Positions 1 to 11,444 of a DNA stretch of 64,000 nt are shown here, piece by piece. The notes below the pieces were generated by a model. That model was not told the DNA's origin. It made no database searches and saw only the letters and a list, made by a program, of their open reading frames with translations. The stretch comes from Thelonectria olida (Eukaryota > Ascomycota > Sordariomycetes > Hypocreales > Nectriaceae), in contig JAGPYM010000025.1 of NCBI GenBank assembly GCA_020736575.1, forward strand, positions 310,001 through 374,000, given 5' to 3'. A program made the position numbers and the translations under genes. How positions within the stretch are numbered: position 1 is the first letter of the stretch; each line of letters starts with the position of its first letter.

Positions 1-1
1 A

Positions 2-265
2 GGTATCGATTTCATGGAAGTCTCGGCAAAGAATCATCACCAGGTTATGGAAGCGGTGCGGCAGATTGTGCGAGTGAAGAGCAAGTGGAAGGACAAACTG
101 GATCAAGCAGACTTGGAAGCAAAGGCCGAGGCTTCGAAGGCTCCTGGGCCGGCAAAGGGATCGGCTCGTCGACTATTTTCACTCAGGAATCTTTTGAACA
201 AGATGAAGAGATCTGGATCCTCGTCGGCCGAGGACTCAAACCCAAAGAGGGATCGACGAGAGTGA
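2..265 (+). CDS. Ras-like small GTPase, 3' end only
   Basis: Only the last ~87 codons lie in the window; the frame is open at the left edge and stops at 263-265. The first residues read GIDFMEVSAKNHHQVMEAV. SAK followed by a helix with N-x-x-V-x-E-A is the G5 guanine-specificity motif and last helix of Ras-superfamily GTPases. The tail is basic and Ser/Lys-rich (RRLFSLRNLLNKMKR...) and ends RRE with no CAAX box, so membrane attachment would have to rely on the basic patch instead of prenylation. The P-loop and switches are off the window, so the subfamily cannot be named. Confidence 0.6.
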   Translation, partial: GIDFMEVSAKNHHQVMEAVRQIVRVKSKWKDKLDQADLEAKAEASKAPGPAKGSARRLFSLRNLLNKMKRSGSSSAEDSNPKRDRRE

Positions 266-623
266 GTACCACGACCACTCAGTAGCATTACAGGATGATT
301 GGCCGGCGCCTTTGGTATTTTTCAAAGGTTTGTGGAGTGAAGATTCATGTAGTAGAAGACTAAAACAGCTTGACCCGGTTTGTGTTACAACTATGAGTCG
401 CTTTCAAGATTTTGTTTTTGGAAAGTAAAAGTTCACTCCAAATGACTCCAAAATATACCGCCCAGGCCTTCTTGCGGCACCTGATTGCTATTCATAATGT
501 TCCTGGGCGACAGTAGTCCCTTTATCACATTGTTGATCTTATGCATAGGTATCTGCTGAGATAGCGTCTGTACGAGAATGACAGTTCCATTGCCAGCCTG
601 CATACTAAGCAGTCCACGGCTTA
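266..623. other. Gene-free stretch
   Basis: Convergent 3' flanks of the GTPase fragment and the HET gene. No coding signal or repeat seen. Confidence 0.5.
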
Positions 624-1895
624 CTACAAAAACGACAAGATATTCCCATCGCGAAACATTATCCGCGAAACGACAATAACTAAAATAATTATCACTCCTT
701 TTAGCAACCTAGTCCCGCAAGTTCCCCCACAATCAGCCTCTTCCGTCCAAATCTCTTCCACGCCCACTTCGTCTTCATTCACCCTTAGTTGGAGGTCGCG
801 AATGTGACTCTCTATGATCTGCGGCAACTCGCCAGGTCTCCATTCACCGAGATAGTCAATCATGTCCACCTGCCCTAGGAGCTTCTTCCTTTGAATCTTC
901 GAGCCGATTCCAAGTCCGCGGAAAATATCTTCAGAATTAGGTGTCAAGTCCTTGAGCTCTGGATTTTCCAAAGATCCATACTGCATCAAATGAGCCAGCG
1001 TGATAATCCACACAACATTCTCTTCCAGCGTGTAATCCGGGAAGAATCTGTTGAGTAGCGCCCGCTCATCAGTCTCAACGAGTCCCAGCAGTGAGAAGAC
1101 CCGATCTCTGGGGTCCTTGCACTGTGACCTGTGATGGGTGACGAGGAGGTTGGCAAGAGGCTGCAAGAACTCTGGGTGTTTATCAACATGGCGACCCAGC
1201 GTGAGTGGGACCGCGGCGAATGTGGCCGCTTTACCATCTGGCAGCACCCCCAAGTGTTCATCACCGAATTGCTCGATGCGTGCGTTTCGACATAGTAGTT
1301 CCTGGAAGTCCATCCAGTCCATTTGCGTGTTACTGCAGTGCAATTGGACATCTTTTCCGAGGAGGAACTCTTGGATCACCCAGTAACGGGACCAGTACGC
1401 CCGGTTTGCTAGGTCGTGTAACCAATCTTCCCAGACGAAGCCATCGGACTCCACCGTCTTAAGAGGCGAACAATGGGATGCTGCAAACTCGTACTCTTCG
1501 GGCACCGGTATTAATCCAAGCCAAACAGAGACACATGTGGCATCTCTATATGTCTGGTCCATTCGACGGACTTGATCGTTGCGCTCCTTGTCGTTGCCCT
1601 GATCAATGCAGATTGCGTCCACCCAGAGATAGCTCCATCTTGCGTGACCCGAGGCAAGACTCAAGTAGTATAGACACGACCATAGATTCGGTCTGACGCG
1701 GAATGCCCGGCCGTCTAGTTGGATGGTCTCTGATGGCTCATCGTTGCCCCACGTGTACGAAACAGCTGTGTAGGGAGGTGCTGCGGCTCGGGACACATGT
1801 ATCAAATCGAAAGCGATACGCTGTTGACTGACGAGCGTCGGCCTCAGCAGTCGAAGGTGCGAAGACCCTATGCTCTGTTCGTATGTGTAGTCCAT
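624..1895 (-). CDS. HET-domain protein (heterokaryon incompatibility)
   Basis: Single-exon gene, 423 aa. The HET domain is clear: YTAVSYTWG at residues 42-50, then WVDAICIDQGNDKERNDQV at ~91-109 and the region ending in VSVWLG near 127. HET domains (TIR-related) trigger regulated cell death on non-self recognition in filamentous ascomycetes. Behind the HET domain lies a helical region of ~290 aa with the PRDRVFSLLGL motif usual in these proteins. The C terminus is short and hydrophobic (GVIIILVIVV), which may be a membrane anchor or a sign that the original 3' end has been lost. The partner cannot be told from sequence. Two NACHT-ankyrin genes follow within 22 kb. Confidence 0.9.
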   Translation of the reverse strand: MDYTYEQSIGSSHLRLLRPTLVSQQRIAFDLIHVSRAAAPPYTAVSYTWGNDEPSETIQLDGRAFRVRPNLWSCLYYLSLASGHARWSYLWVDAICIDQGNDKERNDQVRRMDQTYRDATCVSVWLGLIPVPEEYEFAASHCSPLKTVESDGFVWEDWLHDLANRAYWSRYWVIQEFLLGKDVQLHCSNTQMDWMDFQELLCRNARIEQFGDEHLGVLPDGKAATFAAVPLTLGRHVDKHPEFLQPLANLLVTHHRSQCKDPRDRVFSLLGLVETDERALLNRFFPDYTLEENVVWIITLAHLMQYGSLENPELKDLTPNSEDIFRGLGIGSKIQRKKLLGQVDMIDYLGEWRPGELPQIIESHIRDLQLRVNEDEVGVEEIWTEEADCGGTCGTRLLKGVIIILVIVVSRIMFRDGNILSFL

Positions 1896-2365
1896 TTAGA
1901 AGCATTATCACTGTTGGGCAAGGAGTTTGCCACGGGTGGCTTCTGCCTTTTTCGTTCCTTTTCTTCATCTCTTGCTGAGTACCTGCGCGAGAAAGACTAC
2001 GTTGGGTACCGTTAGGCTCCAACTGCAATAGTTGGTCGATCTCATGCAGCTCTTCCTAAAAGTGCACACTTGTGCTGTCCAATCATGTCAAACACCTGCA
2101 TGCGGGCCATCGCGAACGGGAGTCGATTTAGGGCGGGTTGGCATCTTAGCCAGATCTGCCTTGTTATTTGTTGATGTGACGCCTTGTGAATGGGTTCAAG
2201 GCTTTCTGTCCACTATATAGCCACTCATAATATACCATGCTAGGTCTTCCTGCTGTTGGCATATCGCGTTCGCTGCCACCGCAAGGGCGCGGCAGTTACG
2301 AACACACAGGATGCATGGATGAGCAACTAGCCAGGGCTATTAGAATGGAGTTACGTATACAGAAT
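1896..2365. other. Gene-free stretch
   Basis: Promoter side of the HET gene and 3' flank of the next minus-strand gene. Short open frames here have no family features. Confidence 0.5.
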
Positions 2366-3445
2366 TTAGCCCTCATGCGCTTGTTTCTGGCCCCTCGCCG
2401 CTATTCTTTTGCTGCGCCGTCTGTATTCCGATTGCCTCCGACAAGCAACACATTGCCCGTCCTCGTCGAAATAATGCTCATCCAGTTCATTCTCACACAC
2501 ATCATGCGGTTCAAACTCTCGGCAACCGTCGCAACTGTGGCCACGATATGTGCAGTCCCTTAAAGCACTCGTCGCCTCATCTGACCAAAAATGATACAAT
2601 GTTCCGTCGCTGCCGGGAGTGCGCCAGGCGTCGCGCTCAGGTCCTGGACCCAATTCGGCACCGAAGTGATCCCGTAGTTTGTTGCGGACGCAGAGAAGCC
2701 TCGTTGCGACTGGCTCGCACTCCTGATAGCCGGACAATTCGACATCGACCCATCCATCCTCGCCTTCCAGGAGCGTGTCTTCTTCGACGTCGCAGTCACA
2801 TACGAAGGTGAACATGGCCGGATTGACGTCGAGGTCGAAGCTGACTAGCAACAGACCTTTCTCGATGGCGTCTTCCCAAGAGCGACGGTCCTCAGGAACG
2901 ACGAGAATCCAACTTTGATAGCGGCTACCCGGACGATATTCATCCCAGAACTTTTGCGTTGGACACCAAGACGGCACAATGTGTGGCAGTGGCTCTCGGC
3001 CACGGATCTCGCTGGCAAGCTTTTCCTGGGCGTCCTCTTCAGACAGGCCGGCCACAGCGGCCCGTCTAAGCTCTTGGATGGCGGCTTTACGATGGGCCTT
3101 TTCTCGGTGGTGATGGGCGATGCATTCGTCGACACTGGCAAAGTTTGTGAAGACATCGACGCGAGGAGAGTAATTGCTCGCCTGCGCCCAGCCCTCAATC
3201 GCATCGCTGGAAAGAAACCCTCGTCCTAAAGCCTCGGGCGAGGGGGCAGCATCTCCGAGGCAGTACAATTGAATGCTGAGTTTTGGAATGCTTCTGGCCT
3301 GAACCGGCGAGCTCGTGACGACGGTGTACATGCGGTTATTGTGATCTTGAAAGCAGTGATGATAGACAGCGTCGCGCGGAACCGTTCGCGAGCCGAGTAG
3401 TTTTCGGGGAGCTCGCCTGGCGTTGGCGGCATGTTTACGCGTCAT
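2366..3445 (-). CDS. Unknown protein with Cys-rich C terminus
   Basis: Single exon, 359 aa from the first ATG (MTRKHAANAR...). The frame stays open further upstream but without another convincing ATG start. I do not recognise the family. The N terminus is basic, the centre mixed and acidic (VCDCDVEEDTLLEGEDGW), and the C-terminal ~60 residues carry CTYRGHSCDGC, then DVCENELDEHYFDEDGQC and ACRR, a spacing that could bind zinc, followed by a basic tail RRRSKRIAARGQK that resembles a nuclear localisation signal. It sits between the HET gene and the NRPS-like gene, both also on the minus strand. Function not inferred. Confidence 0.65.
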   Translation of the reverse strand: MTRKHAANARRAPRKLLGSRTVPRDAVYHHCFQDHNNRMYTVVTSSPVQARSIPKLSIQLYCLGDAAPSPEALGRGFLSSDAIEGWAQASNYSPRVDVFTNFASVDECIAHHHREKAHRKAAIQELRRAAVAGLSEEDAQEKLASEIRGREPLPHIVPSWCPTQKFWDEYRPGSRYQSWILVVPEDRRSWEDAIEKGLLLVSFDLDVNPAMFTFVCDCDVEEDTLLEGEDGWVDVELSGYQECEPVATRLLCVRNKLRDHFGAELGPGPERDAWRTPGSDGTLYHFWSDEATSALRDCTYRGHSCDGCREFEPHDVCENELDEHYFDEDGQCVACRRQSEYRRRSKRIAARGQKQAHEG

Positions 3446-3994
3446 CGATGGTGGAGGACTTTGAAGGTGAAAGATTGTCCGTTTGTCTGGTGTCTTTGGA
3501 CATCTGAGAAGCACGATGAATAAGGGGAATTGATGGGCGCGACACTCGCCAGTGACGGTTCCACTGTTGTTGTTGCCTAAATATTGCCAGGGGACAATTT
3601 GAGAAACTGTGAACGGTTGCCCGGCTGGCAATGCAACATCGGCTGCCAAGATGCCCCTGTCCAGGTCAGGTAAAGAGTGTTCTCCTCTGATGCGAGACTA
3701 AAAGCGAATATGACTATCGCCAGACGACTTCTAGAATTCACAACGAATACAAGGCTTCCAGGACGCTCTTAAACGTGCGCTTTGGCGTAGAGAGAGTCAG
3801 ACTCAAACACATTCTCTAATGCTAGAATCTTGGTCGCCCTCTTTGTTTTGGAATCCTCTCTCGACTTGTTTTCCGCCAGAACACAACCGCAAACCAGCAA
3901 CCTAAGTTCTTATTCCAATCAGATGCTATACAAAACGCCCCAAGATGTTCTTCGCGCCCTATTCGTGTATCAAATTACGAAAATAACGAGCGAG
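3446..3994. other. Gene-free stretch
   Basis: Upstream of the unknown minus-strand gene and 3' flank of the NRPS-like gene. Nothing recognised. Confidence 0.5.
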
Positions 3995-6900
3995 TTAAAT
4001 GTCTTCCCCTTTCCAATGACGTCCCAAACGTCCAAGCATCATCTGCACATAAGACACGTCAGTGACATCAGGCAAGTTCCTCAACGACGCGCCATCCTCC
4101 TTCGTCTTGCACGTCAAATACTCCAACACTCCCTTCTCAGCCGAAGAAGCCGCCTTCGGCCCGTACTTGCCCTCGAACCAGTCCAGCAATTTGATCGGCG
4201 GATTCTTGGTGGCATCGCGATCCGACTGCCTCAACCGGTCCATCCATTGCGCCGTCGGGAGCGTCTCAAACTCCAATCCAGCACTCGCGAGAGAGGGCAG
4301 CATGTCGCGGGCCCAATGGAACCGAGTTGGGTTGAGGACGTGGTACGCAAGGTCATGATCCATGCTTCGATCGGCAGGCGTTTGCGTGCCCAGGTTTGCT
4401 ACATCGAGGATGACCTTTGCAGCATAATCCACCGGAAGCCAAGTCATTTCCTGCAACTTGTCAGCACTCTTCATCCCTTTGGGTTTACTTCATTTATGAA
4501 ACTCACCTCATCAAGCGCCGGCAAAGCGCCCAGTGTAACGGCCGTCTGGATCATCAACGGAATTCCCTCTGTGGCATTCCACTCTCCAATCTTGCTGTCA
4601 CCGACCAACTGTCCAATGCGAAGCACCCTCGCGCGGGCATCCGCATCCTTGGCAGCATTGCGTGTGATGTGCTCGGCCACATATTTGGACCGCGCATATC
4701 CCGTCTTCTGCGCAAAAGAGGGTGACGGAACGTACGACTCTTGGACGACGCCGGGTCGTGGCGATCCTCCCGCCGATGACACGGAAGAGCAAAAGAAGAA
4801 CCTCGCGGGCTTGGGCGTTTCTACCCCGAGGGAGAGCTGGATGAGATTGTGCACAGCCTTGATATGCTGGTCCTCGAAGCTTTGCACCGAGATGTTGAAG
4901 TTGACTGCCCACGCGCTGTGGATAATCGCTGTCAGCTTTTCTTTCAGCTGGGACACGCGAGATGCGTCGAGTCCAAGATCCGGTCGGCTTAGATCGCAGC
5001 TCAAAGCGATCACCTTGGACTTCTGCTCTTCTGTGAGCGTGATTCCTCGGCCTTGCAAGGATTTGTGTAATCTCTCGGAGGCAGCGGCATCACTGGAAGC
5101 CCGAACCATGGCCCAGACAGCTCCAACCTTTGGTGATGCCGTCAACTGATCCAAGATGTGAGCTCCGAGACCTCCCGTGACACCAGTAAGAAGCTAGGCT
5201 GTCGTTAGTGAACTGCGAGACGCAGTATACGCGAAAAAAATGACTTACCACAAGCTCTCTTTCTGGCTGCACAGCTTTCATAGGAACATGACGGTTGAAC
5301 GAAGAATACTTGGTAATCAAGCTCTCCATCTTCTGAAGCTCACTATCCGTCTCATTCAAACTGCCCGCCTTCAACGCCTCGAGGTGTCGAGCCAGGGCCT
5401 TGACATTACCCGTCTCATAAAGCACATTCTGTCCCAGCTCCGACTGCCTACCGCCAAGGTCGACATCTCTCTTGATCAAGCTCCACATCTTGATGCACTG
5501 GAGGCTGTCGACACCCGCTGCGAAAAAGTCGGATTCTGTCGAAGGCAGCTGCGCGCCACACTTTTCCTCGAGCTGACGGAGTAGATATGTCTCGAGGGCT
5601 TCACCCTCAAGCGACAGTGTGCCTCCGTTCTGGGTCTCGTCTTCACCTTCGAAGGTATCGTACGCAGCTTGTATCTCCGAAGCGAACTGACGATAGGTCG
5701 GCACACGAATAAAAGTTCCCTTATCAGTTTTCGGGTATACCGTCTCGGGCGACAACACGATGACGAGCTCCTTCGGGATTCGCGAGAAGGCCTCTGCGCG
5801 CTGGTTCGCAGCCTCCACGGCCGGCCATATGCGCTCGAGAAACTCGTCGTCGGGGATGTCAGCCGCTCTGTCGGCCTTGACAATCAGGACACCAGGATAG
5901 CTCTTCCCATCGCCAAACACGATAGCTTCCTTGACAATTTCTTCCTGTCGAATGCGTCCCTCTATTGGAAGAGGCAAGACCTTTTCGCCGTTGATGAGGG
6001 TGAATCGGTCATCCAGTCGACAGGCGTATTTCCACAGCTTTGGCCGAGTCGGATGAGGAGTAAACAGGTCTCGCGTGCGGAACGAGCCCGGGGGGTCGTC
6101 TGAGTTTATCGTGCTCTTGGATGGCAGCCCATCGAGAGCGACGCACTCGTAGAGTCCTGGCGCCACTTCGTCCCAGAGGATGAATGGTTCGGCCTGGGGG
6201 AGAGACCTCAGGTAGTTCCAATCCTTGTCTCCTTCAGGACGTGTTGAGTTCATAAGTCTTCCCGTCTCCGTGCTGACTCGAGCGTTAGCGACTTGTGCGA
6301 AACGAATAGACGTACTGGCGACTTACGCGCCGTAATTGCCGCAGAGATTAACTCCCCGCTCCACGAGTTGATTGCCAAGATCATCTGGACAACCGCTTCC
6401 GGCATATAAAACTATCTTGATCCCTGCTAAAGCCTGAATACCCTCGTCGGCCTCAGCGAGTAGCTTGATTACGTATGGAACGCAATGGAAGAGGTCCGGC
6501 TTGACGGTGTCAATCATCTGCACCACGGATTCCCTTGTCAACGGGAGGCCATAGTTGGTAATATATATCGGCTTCCCGGAGTAGATGGACCTGAAAATCT
6601 CATAGAATCCGTGGCTGTGAAACATGGGCGACGTCAACAGGGCGCGCAACCCCAGATTGGTTGAGAATGCGGCGAGACAGCTTCTGTTGGTAAGAAATAT
6701 CGGCTTTGGGAGGCCAGTTGACCCCGAAGAATGGATAATGACGGCAACCTTCTTGGCTTCTTTATCAGACGTGAAGGGTCTCACAAAGCGCGGTGCACTT
6801 TTATGGGAGTAGTCGGAATGCACCAGCAGTGGAAGCACTCGCAACGTCCGTTGCTCTTGTACTTCGGCCAACACTGGATGAAAGTTGGATGTGGTGAGGA

Positions 6901-7368
6901 TCTTGTCGCAGTTTGCAAGGTCGAGGAGTTGAATGATGGCTGGGCTGGGCAATCTCGTTGAGATCAAGAAAGAGGCATAGCCCAGCCGATTCAGTGCAAT
7001 GATTTGTACGACAATGTTGAGTCCAGACTGAGCAAGAATTGCAACGACGGGGGCTTCGCCGAGAGAAGCATCCTATATCCGCTTAGAATTGAACTAGGCG
7101 AGAGCGATAATGGTGTCACACTTACAACTGGCTCTAGGCCCAGCTCCCTGAGCTTCACCACTGCGGCGTCTGCATATTTATCAAGAGAGCGAGCGCTATG
7201 CTCTTCAAAATCAGCGACTCCAGACACCGGGGAGCCGATCAAAGCCGAATTGCCAAGCTCAGCGGCTCGAGTTCTAATCAGTTCATCGACAGTAAAGAGC
7301 TTTGAGGATGCCTCATAGGCTTGAGCCACAGGGGTCTTGGGCGAAGCGATGTCGTGCCTGATAGTCAT
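3995..7368 (-). CDS. NRPS-like carboxylate reductase (A-T-R)
   Basis: Five exons on the minus strand: 7126-7368, 6327-7072, 5249-6272, 4507-5193, 3995-4450; all phases agree, giving 1051 aa. The adenylation domain covers ~20-560: A3 core HSSGSTGLPKP near residue 195, YGATETG (~328-334) reassembled across the intron at 6273-6326, and the A10-type Lys in KTDKGTFIR near 514. A carrier domain follows (FFAAGVDSLQ; phosphopantetheine Ser ~586). The thioester reductase domain starts ~672 with LLTGVTGGLGAH (NADPH Rossmann), then CSSVSSAG and catalytic YARSK (Tyr ~837, Lys ~841). Such enzymes activate an acid as the adenylate, load it on the carrier and release it as aldehyde or alcohol. There is no condensation domain. 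A symporter is transcribed divergently 666 bases away and may move the acid substrate (inference). The substrate cannot be read from sequence. Confidence 0.9.
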
Positions 7369-8034
7369 GATCGAGGTATGGGGTTTGTGGGTGTCGAAGC
7401 ATGCGATGCTGATAGTAACATTGCATCCATGACTGCATTATATGTCTCAATTGTTCTCGGGATCTCAGGGCCGAGGAGGCGATCTACAACCGGGTATCGC
7501 AACAGCGGAAAGGCGGAGAAGTCGCCGATCGGATAAGCCGTGACGACAGAGCGACATGGCATCGGAAAAGCAAGCAGCCATTTGCGGGGCGCTCTTGCAA
7601 AGTGCCAATGAAAGCAGCTAAAGATATCTCGTATCGGGTATGCGTCTAGTCGTAGGAAAAGGAAGCCGACGGCTGGATGATTCGCACGAATGACAAGGAA
7701 GCCGGCCATGAACCTTGAAGCTTCGCAAGGGGGCCTTCATCGGCTATAGCTCTCTATCTCCCGGATGCCGGATCTGAAGCTCTCTCTGATTGCAGATCTA
7801 CCCCATGGGGAAAGCTGACGGACGGGCAACTTTACCCCGCAGCTTAAGCTCCCGGCTACCTGCTATCAGTTGAATGTCATGGCGTAGCGAGATGAAGGCC
7901 GTGGCTTTGTCTCGGGTCGGAGCTAAGGAGCATTAGAAGGATGTGGTCACATATATGAACTGGCTGATTCCTCACGTCTAATCGTTTCTTCTCATCAACC
8001 TCACAATCACCTCCTCTATTGAGTCCTGATCATC
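7369..8034. promoter_or_regulatory. Shared divergent promoter region
   Basis: This 666-base interval separates the start codons of the carboxylate reductase (minus) and the anion symporter (plus), so it must hold both promoters. No TATA box or operator is certain. Confidence 0.55.
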
Positions 8035-9682
8035 ATGACAACAACAGCAACAAGAGTAACTACCAACGACCGCAAGGAAGAAATCGCCGTCGATCATGTT
8101 GACTTCCAGAATGACGACCCCAAAGCTGAAGCCGCTCTCGAGGGGCGAGACAAGTTTGGAGGCTACGCAAAGACTGATCCAAAGGAGATTGCCCTGGTGA
8201 AGAAGCTGGATCTTTACTTGATGGTAAGCTTGGGGACCCCCAATGATCAATGTGGCCCTTGTTCTAACTCGTGAGCAGCCCATCCTCTGGTTCATGTACT
8301 TTCTCAACTTTCTCGATCGCAACGCAATTGTTAACGGCAAGCTCAATGGCCTGGACGACGAGCTCGGCATGGTCGGGTCGCAGTACAATACCTGCGTGAG
8401 CATCTTCTTCGTTGGCTACATCTCTGGCCAAATCCCCTCCAACATGTTGGTCACGCGCGTGAGGCCATCATGGTACATGTCTGGCTGGATGATGGCTTGG
8501 GCCATTGTGTCTACCATGATCTGTCGAGTCCAAAGCTATCACGGCATGTTGGCCTGCAGGTGAGTCCGAATCCATATTCTTCGTTCACTTCAGCCTCAGT
8601 GGCACTAACGACTCTCGCTCAGACTGATCCTTGGTATCACCGAGGCACCCTTCTATTCTGGAGCCTGTTACTTGGTCAGCTTGTTTTATAACCGAAAGGA
8701 GACGGCGACGCGACTTGCCATCTTCTACACTGGTAATCTCCTCGCGAGCTCCTTCTCAGGCCTCATTGCAGCAGGCGTATTTGCCGGTCTCGATGGTAAA
8801 CATGGTTTGTCGGGATGGCGATGGCTATTTCTCATCCAAGGCGTCGTCACTGGTAAGTTGCAGCCAAAGCCAAGGCATGAATGTGACATTCACTAACGTG
8901 CACATCCCTCAGTCGGAGTCGCCGTTATCGCCTTTTTCCTCCTCCCGGACGCTCCTCTCCAGACGCGCTGGCTCACGGAAGAAGAGCGCCAGCTCGCCCA
9001 CGCCCGCATCGCTCGCGACACTACCGAGAAGCGTGTCTCAACAAGCACTTGGTCTGGATTGTGGGAGGCCGTTCGCGACTACAGAACTTGGATCTTCGCT
9101 CTCCAGGGAAACCTCCATCTCTCTGCCAACGGCTTCAAGAACTACATGCCCACTGCCGTCAAATCTCTCGGTTTCAACACCACCATCACTCTCGTCCTAA
9201 CTTGCCCCCCGTTCCTCATCGCCACAGCCACATCGGTGCTCGTCTCCTGGTCTTCTGGACGCCGCAACGAGCGTACATGGCACGTCACCGTGTCCAAGCT
9301 CATTGCCTCGATTGGATTCGCCGTGGCCACTGGCACGCACAACATTGGCGCGCGATACTTTGCCATGGTGCTGTTCGTCGGCGCGACGTACGGCGTGAAC
9401 AACATCAATCTTGCCTGGACTGCTGCCACTGTCGGACAGACGGACGAGAAGAAGGCTGCAGCGATTGCCATTGTTAATACCCTCGGAAACCTATCCTTTG
9501 TGTACACTCCGTATCTCTGGCCCGATAGCGACTCGCCTCTGTTTCGTCGAGCCATGATCGCGAGCATTGCTTTCTCGATGGGTGTTGTTGCGACGGCTTG
9601 GGCTTTGAGGATTCTCCTCAAGAGGGCCAACAAGAAGATCAGGGCGTCGGATGATGAAGCAGTCAACTTTTATGCCTACTAG
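8035..9682 (+). CDS. MFS transporter, anion:cation symporter (Dal5/TNA1 type)
   Basis: Four exons: 8035-8223, 8279-8559, 8623-8852, 8913-9682, 489 aa. The protein has the 12-helix MFS layout with a ~60 aa cytosolic N terminus. The family shows in FLNFLDRNAIVNGKLNGL after helix 1, QYNTCVSIFFVGYISGQIP, the EAPFYSGACYL stretch, and the late TVGQTDEKKAAAIAIVNTLGN...YLWP segment typical of fungal allantoate/nicotinate/pantothenate (ACS) permeases. Members import small carboxylates by proton symport at the plasma membrane. Head-to-head placement with the carboxylate reductase suggests, but does not prove, a common substrate or regulation. Confidence 0.9.
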
Positions 9683-9984
9683 TGGTTTTACAAGCATCGC
9701 TTCAGTGAACTGAGTCGTCGACGGTATTGCTCGGGTCAATGATGGCAAGGCTCATGACCAGTTGGTTGGGTGTCAATGTTATCTTTGGCTGAATATGACC
9801 ATTCTAATTAAGACATTGTGACTAAATATTCTCACATGCATCAACCCTGGTCATCAAAATGTTTGGTGTGCTAATTCCTCTGTATTACCTACTCACTAAA
9901 AGTGACACGCACAAGCTGCACTCAGAGACCTCTTCAGTCAGTGTCCACCAAGAAATAACCGGACATGGTGATAGAACCATGCCA
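9683..9984. other. Gene-free stretch
   Basis: Convergent 3' flanks of the symporter and the LITAF-like gene. Nothing recognised. Confidence 0.5.
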
Positions 9985-10422
9985 CTACCAAACATGAATC
10001 TCGGTACCTGTGCCAAAGTGATAGGTAACAAGTCTGCGGTTGCATCGGCAACAATAGTGCTCAACATCCTTGAAGCTCCTGGAGGCGTAAGGCACTACGC
10101 TTCCGACGACAGTGCAAACAAAGAGCAGTGCAGCCATGAGGCTAATTAAAGTGTTAATCTTGCGTTCTTATACCATGTAACAGTTGAAGAGTGCTTACTG
10201 TGTGCCCTTGCAAATTTTGACATTGACGCGGGTGATCGAGGGCTCCATGCAGGCCGGGCATTCAACAGCCCTCGGCCAATGGGTAAGGTCCTTCAGAGGG
10301 ACGATTGACTCTTTGGAGAAATGGTCAAAGGCTGAGACTTCTCCTCCTGCTTGACGAGGGCCCATGGTAGGAAACATGCCAGTCTTGGCATCGGGTTCAG
10401 CATATGCAACTAGTCCAGGCAT
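9985..10422 (-). CDS. LITAF-domain small membrane zinc protein
   Basis: Two exons, 10199-10422 and 9985-10141, 126 aa; the intron has GTAAGC at its 5' end and ATTAG at its 3' end. A LITAF/SIMPLE domain is recognisable only after splicing: VECPACMEPSITRV (Cys55, Cys58), a hydrophobic in-plane helix LMAALLFVCTVVGSVV (76-91), then FKDVEHYCCRC (His103, Cys105, Cys108) and RRLVTYHFG. In animals such proteins bind zinc, insert as a monotopic hairpin in endosomal membranes and act in endosome-lysosome sorting; fungal copies are common and little studied. The ~50 aa N-terminal part before the domain is Pro/Gly-containing and lacks a clear PPxY motif. Confidence 0.8.
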
Positions 10423-11444
10423 GTTGGAGGTGCGAGGTCGACAAGTTGGTGTGAAGAATTGCGTCGATGAAGACAGCGAATAATAATGATAATATCAAGA
10501 GAGGAGCGGAATCGATACTGCGTATTGACAAATATTCATCCGCTTCGCCGACTTTGAAGCCATCGTTTTATAGGAGTCGACACAACTGTCTTTTGACGCC
10601 TTTGGGCCCTCCCACGCTCCCTTGCATCGGGCAAACGCCTCATTGCTGATCTTCCTCGCTTCGTATTTCGTAAAAAGTCGTTTGTGAAAACGTCGTCCAA
10701 TGAGCTCGCGGTGGGAGGCGAAGCGGATGCAAGCCACACACTAAGAGCAAGGGTGTGATGGCATCGAGTGTCTCCAGTGAGGCTTCGCGCGGGGGAAATA
10801 CTCTGGGCGCATTGGACTTGGCAACGCCATCCAGGCAACCGTTTTTGGGCTCTTCGCATTGGTTGTTGAGTGGTTTCGCCTTGAAACAAGCACATCTAAG
10901 CCATTCCACAACCGAAGCCTTCACCAATGTTCGCTGAAGGGCCAAAGTATGGCGCACAGAGGGTTCGACTCGAGTAAATACAATGATTGACGGACACAAG
11001 ATCCATGCCATAAGAAGCTCAAGTATGCCAAGAATTCAGGGACGGTCTGTGGCTTTTTCTCTCTTCTTTCTCCGCCGTAGTTCGTGAATGTCCGTCGTGG
11101 GTTTTCAGCCCCTACAAAATTCCAACACCCTGCACAACTCCGTTCAGCTCGTTACCATTCGGGGAGCCGTGGTCCAGTCTTGGTTCAAGATGTCATTATT
11201 AACCTAAGAAGGCATCTTTCAACCCCTTGCGACTGTATGCCATTCCATTGGACGGGTGACTGCCGTTGGGGGCCAAGTAGTGGACCGCCCAGCCAGCCAC
11301 CTCTCAGCCTTGCAATGACGTTTTTCCCTCTTGAACACCTCATCCATCCAATCCTTTCATCACGCTGTGGGATAAATCACAGGCGGTTTCTGCCATCCAC
11401 CGTATCTCCCTGGGACTGCCCTCAACTTCCGCTGGCCCGCCGCG
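10423..11444. other. Gene-free stretch
   Basis: Upstream regions of the LITAF-like gene (minus) and the NLR gene (plus). Short open frames on the minus strand at 10495-11011 overlap each other and show no family pattern. Confidence 0.5.

Noticed and set aside
10495..11011. Overlapping open frames on the minus strand near the LITAF-like gene
   Set aside because: Three frames overlap with low-complexity, Arg/Ser/Pro-rich products, no family pattern, no splice partners.
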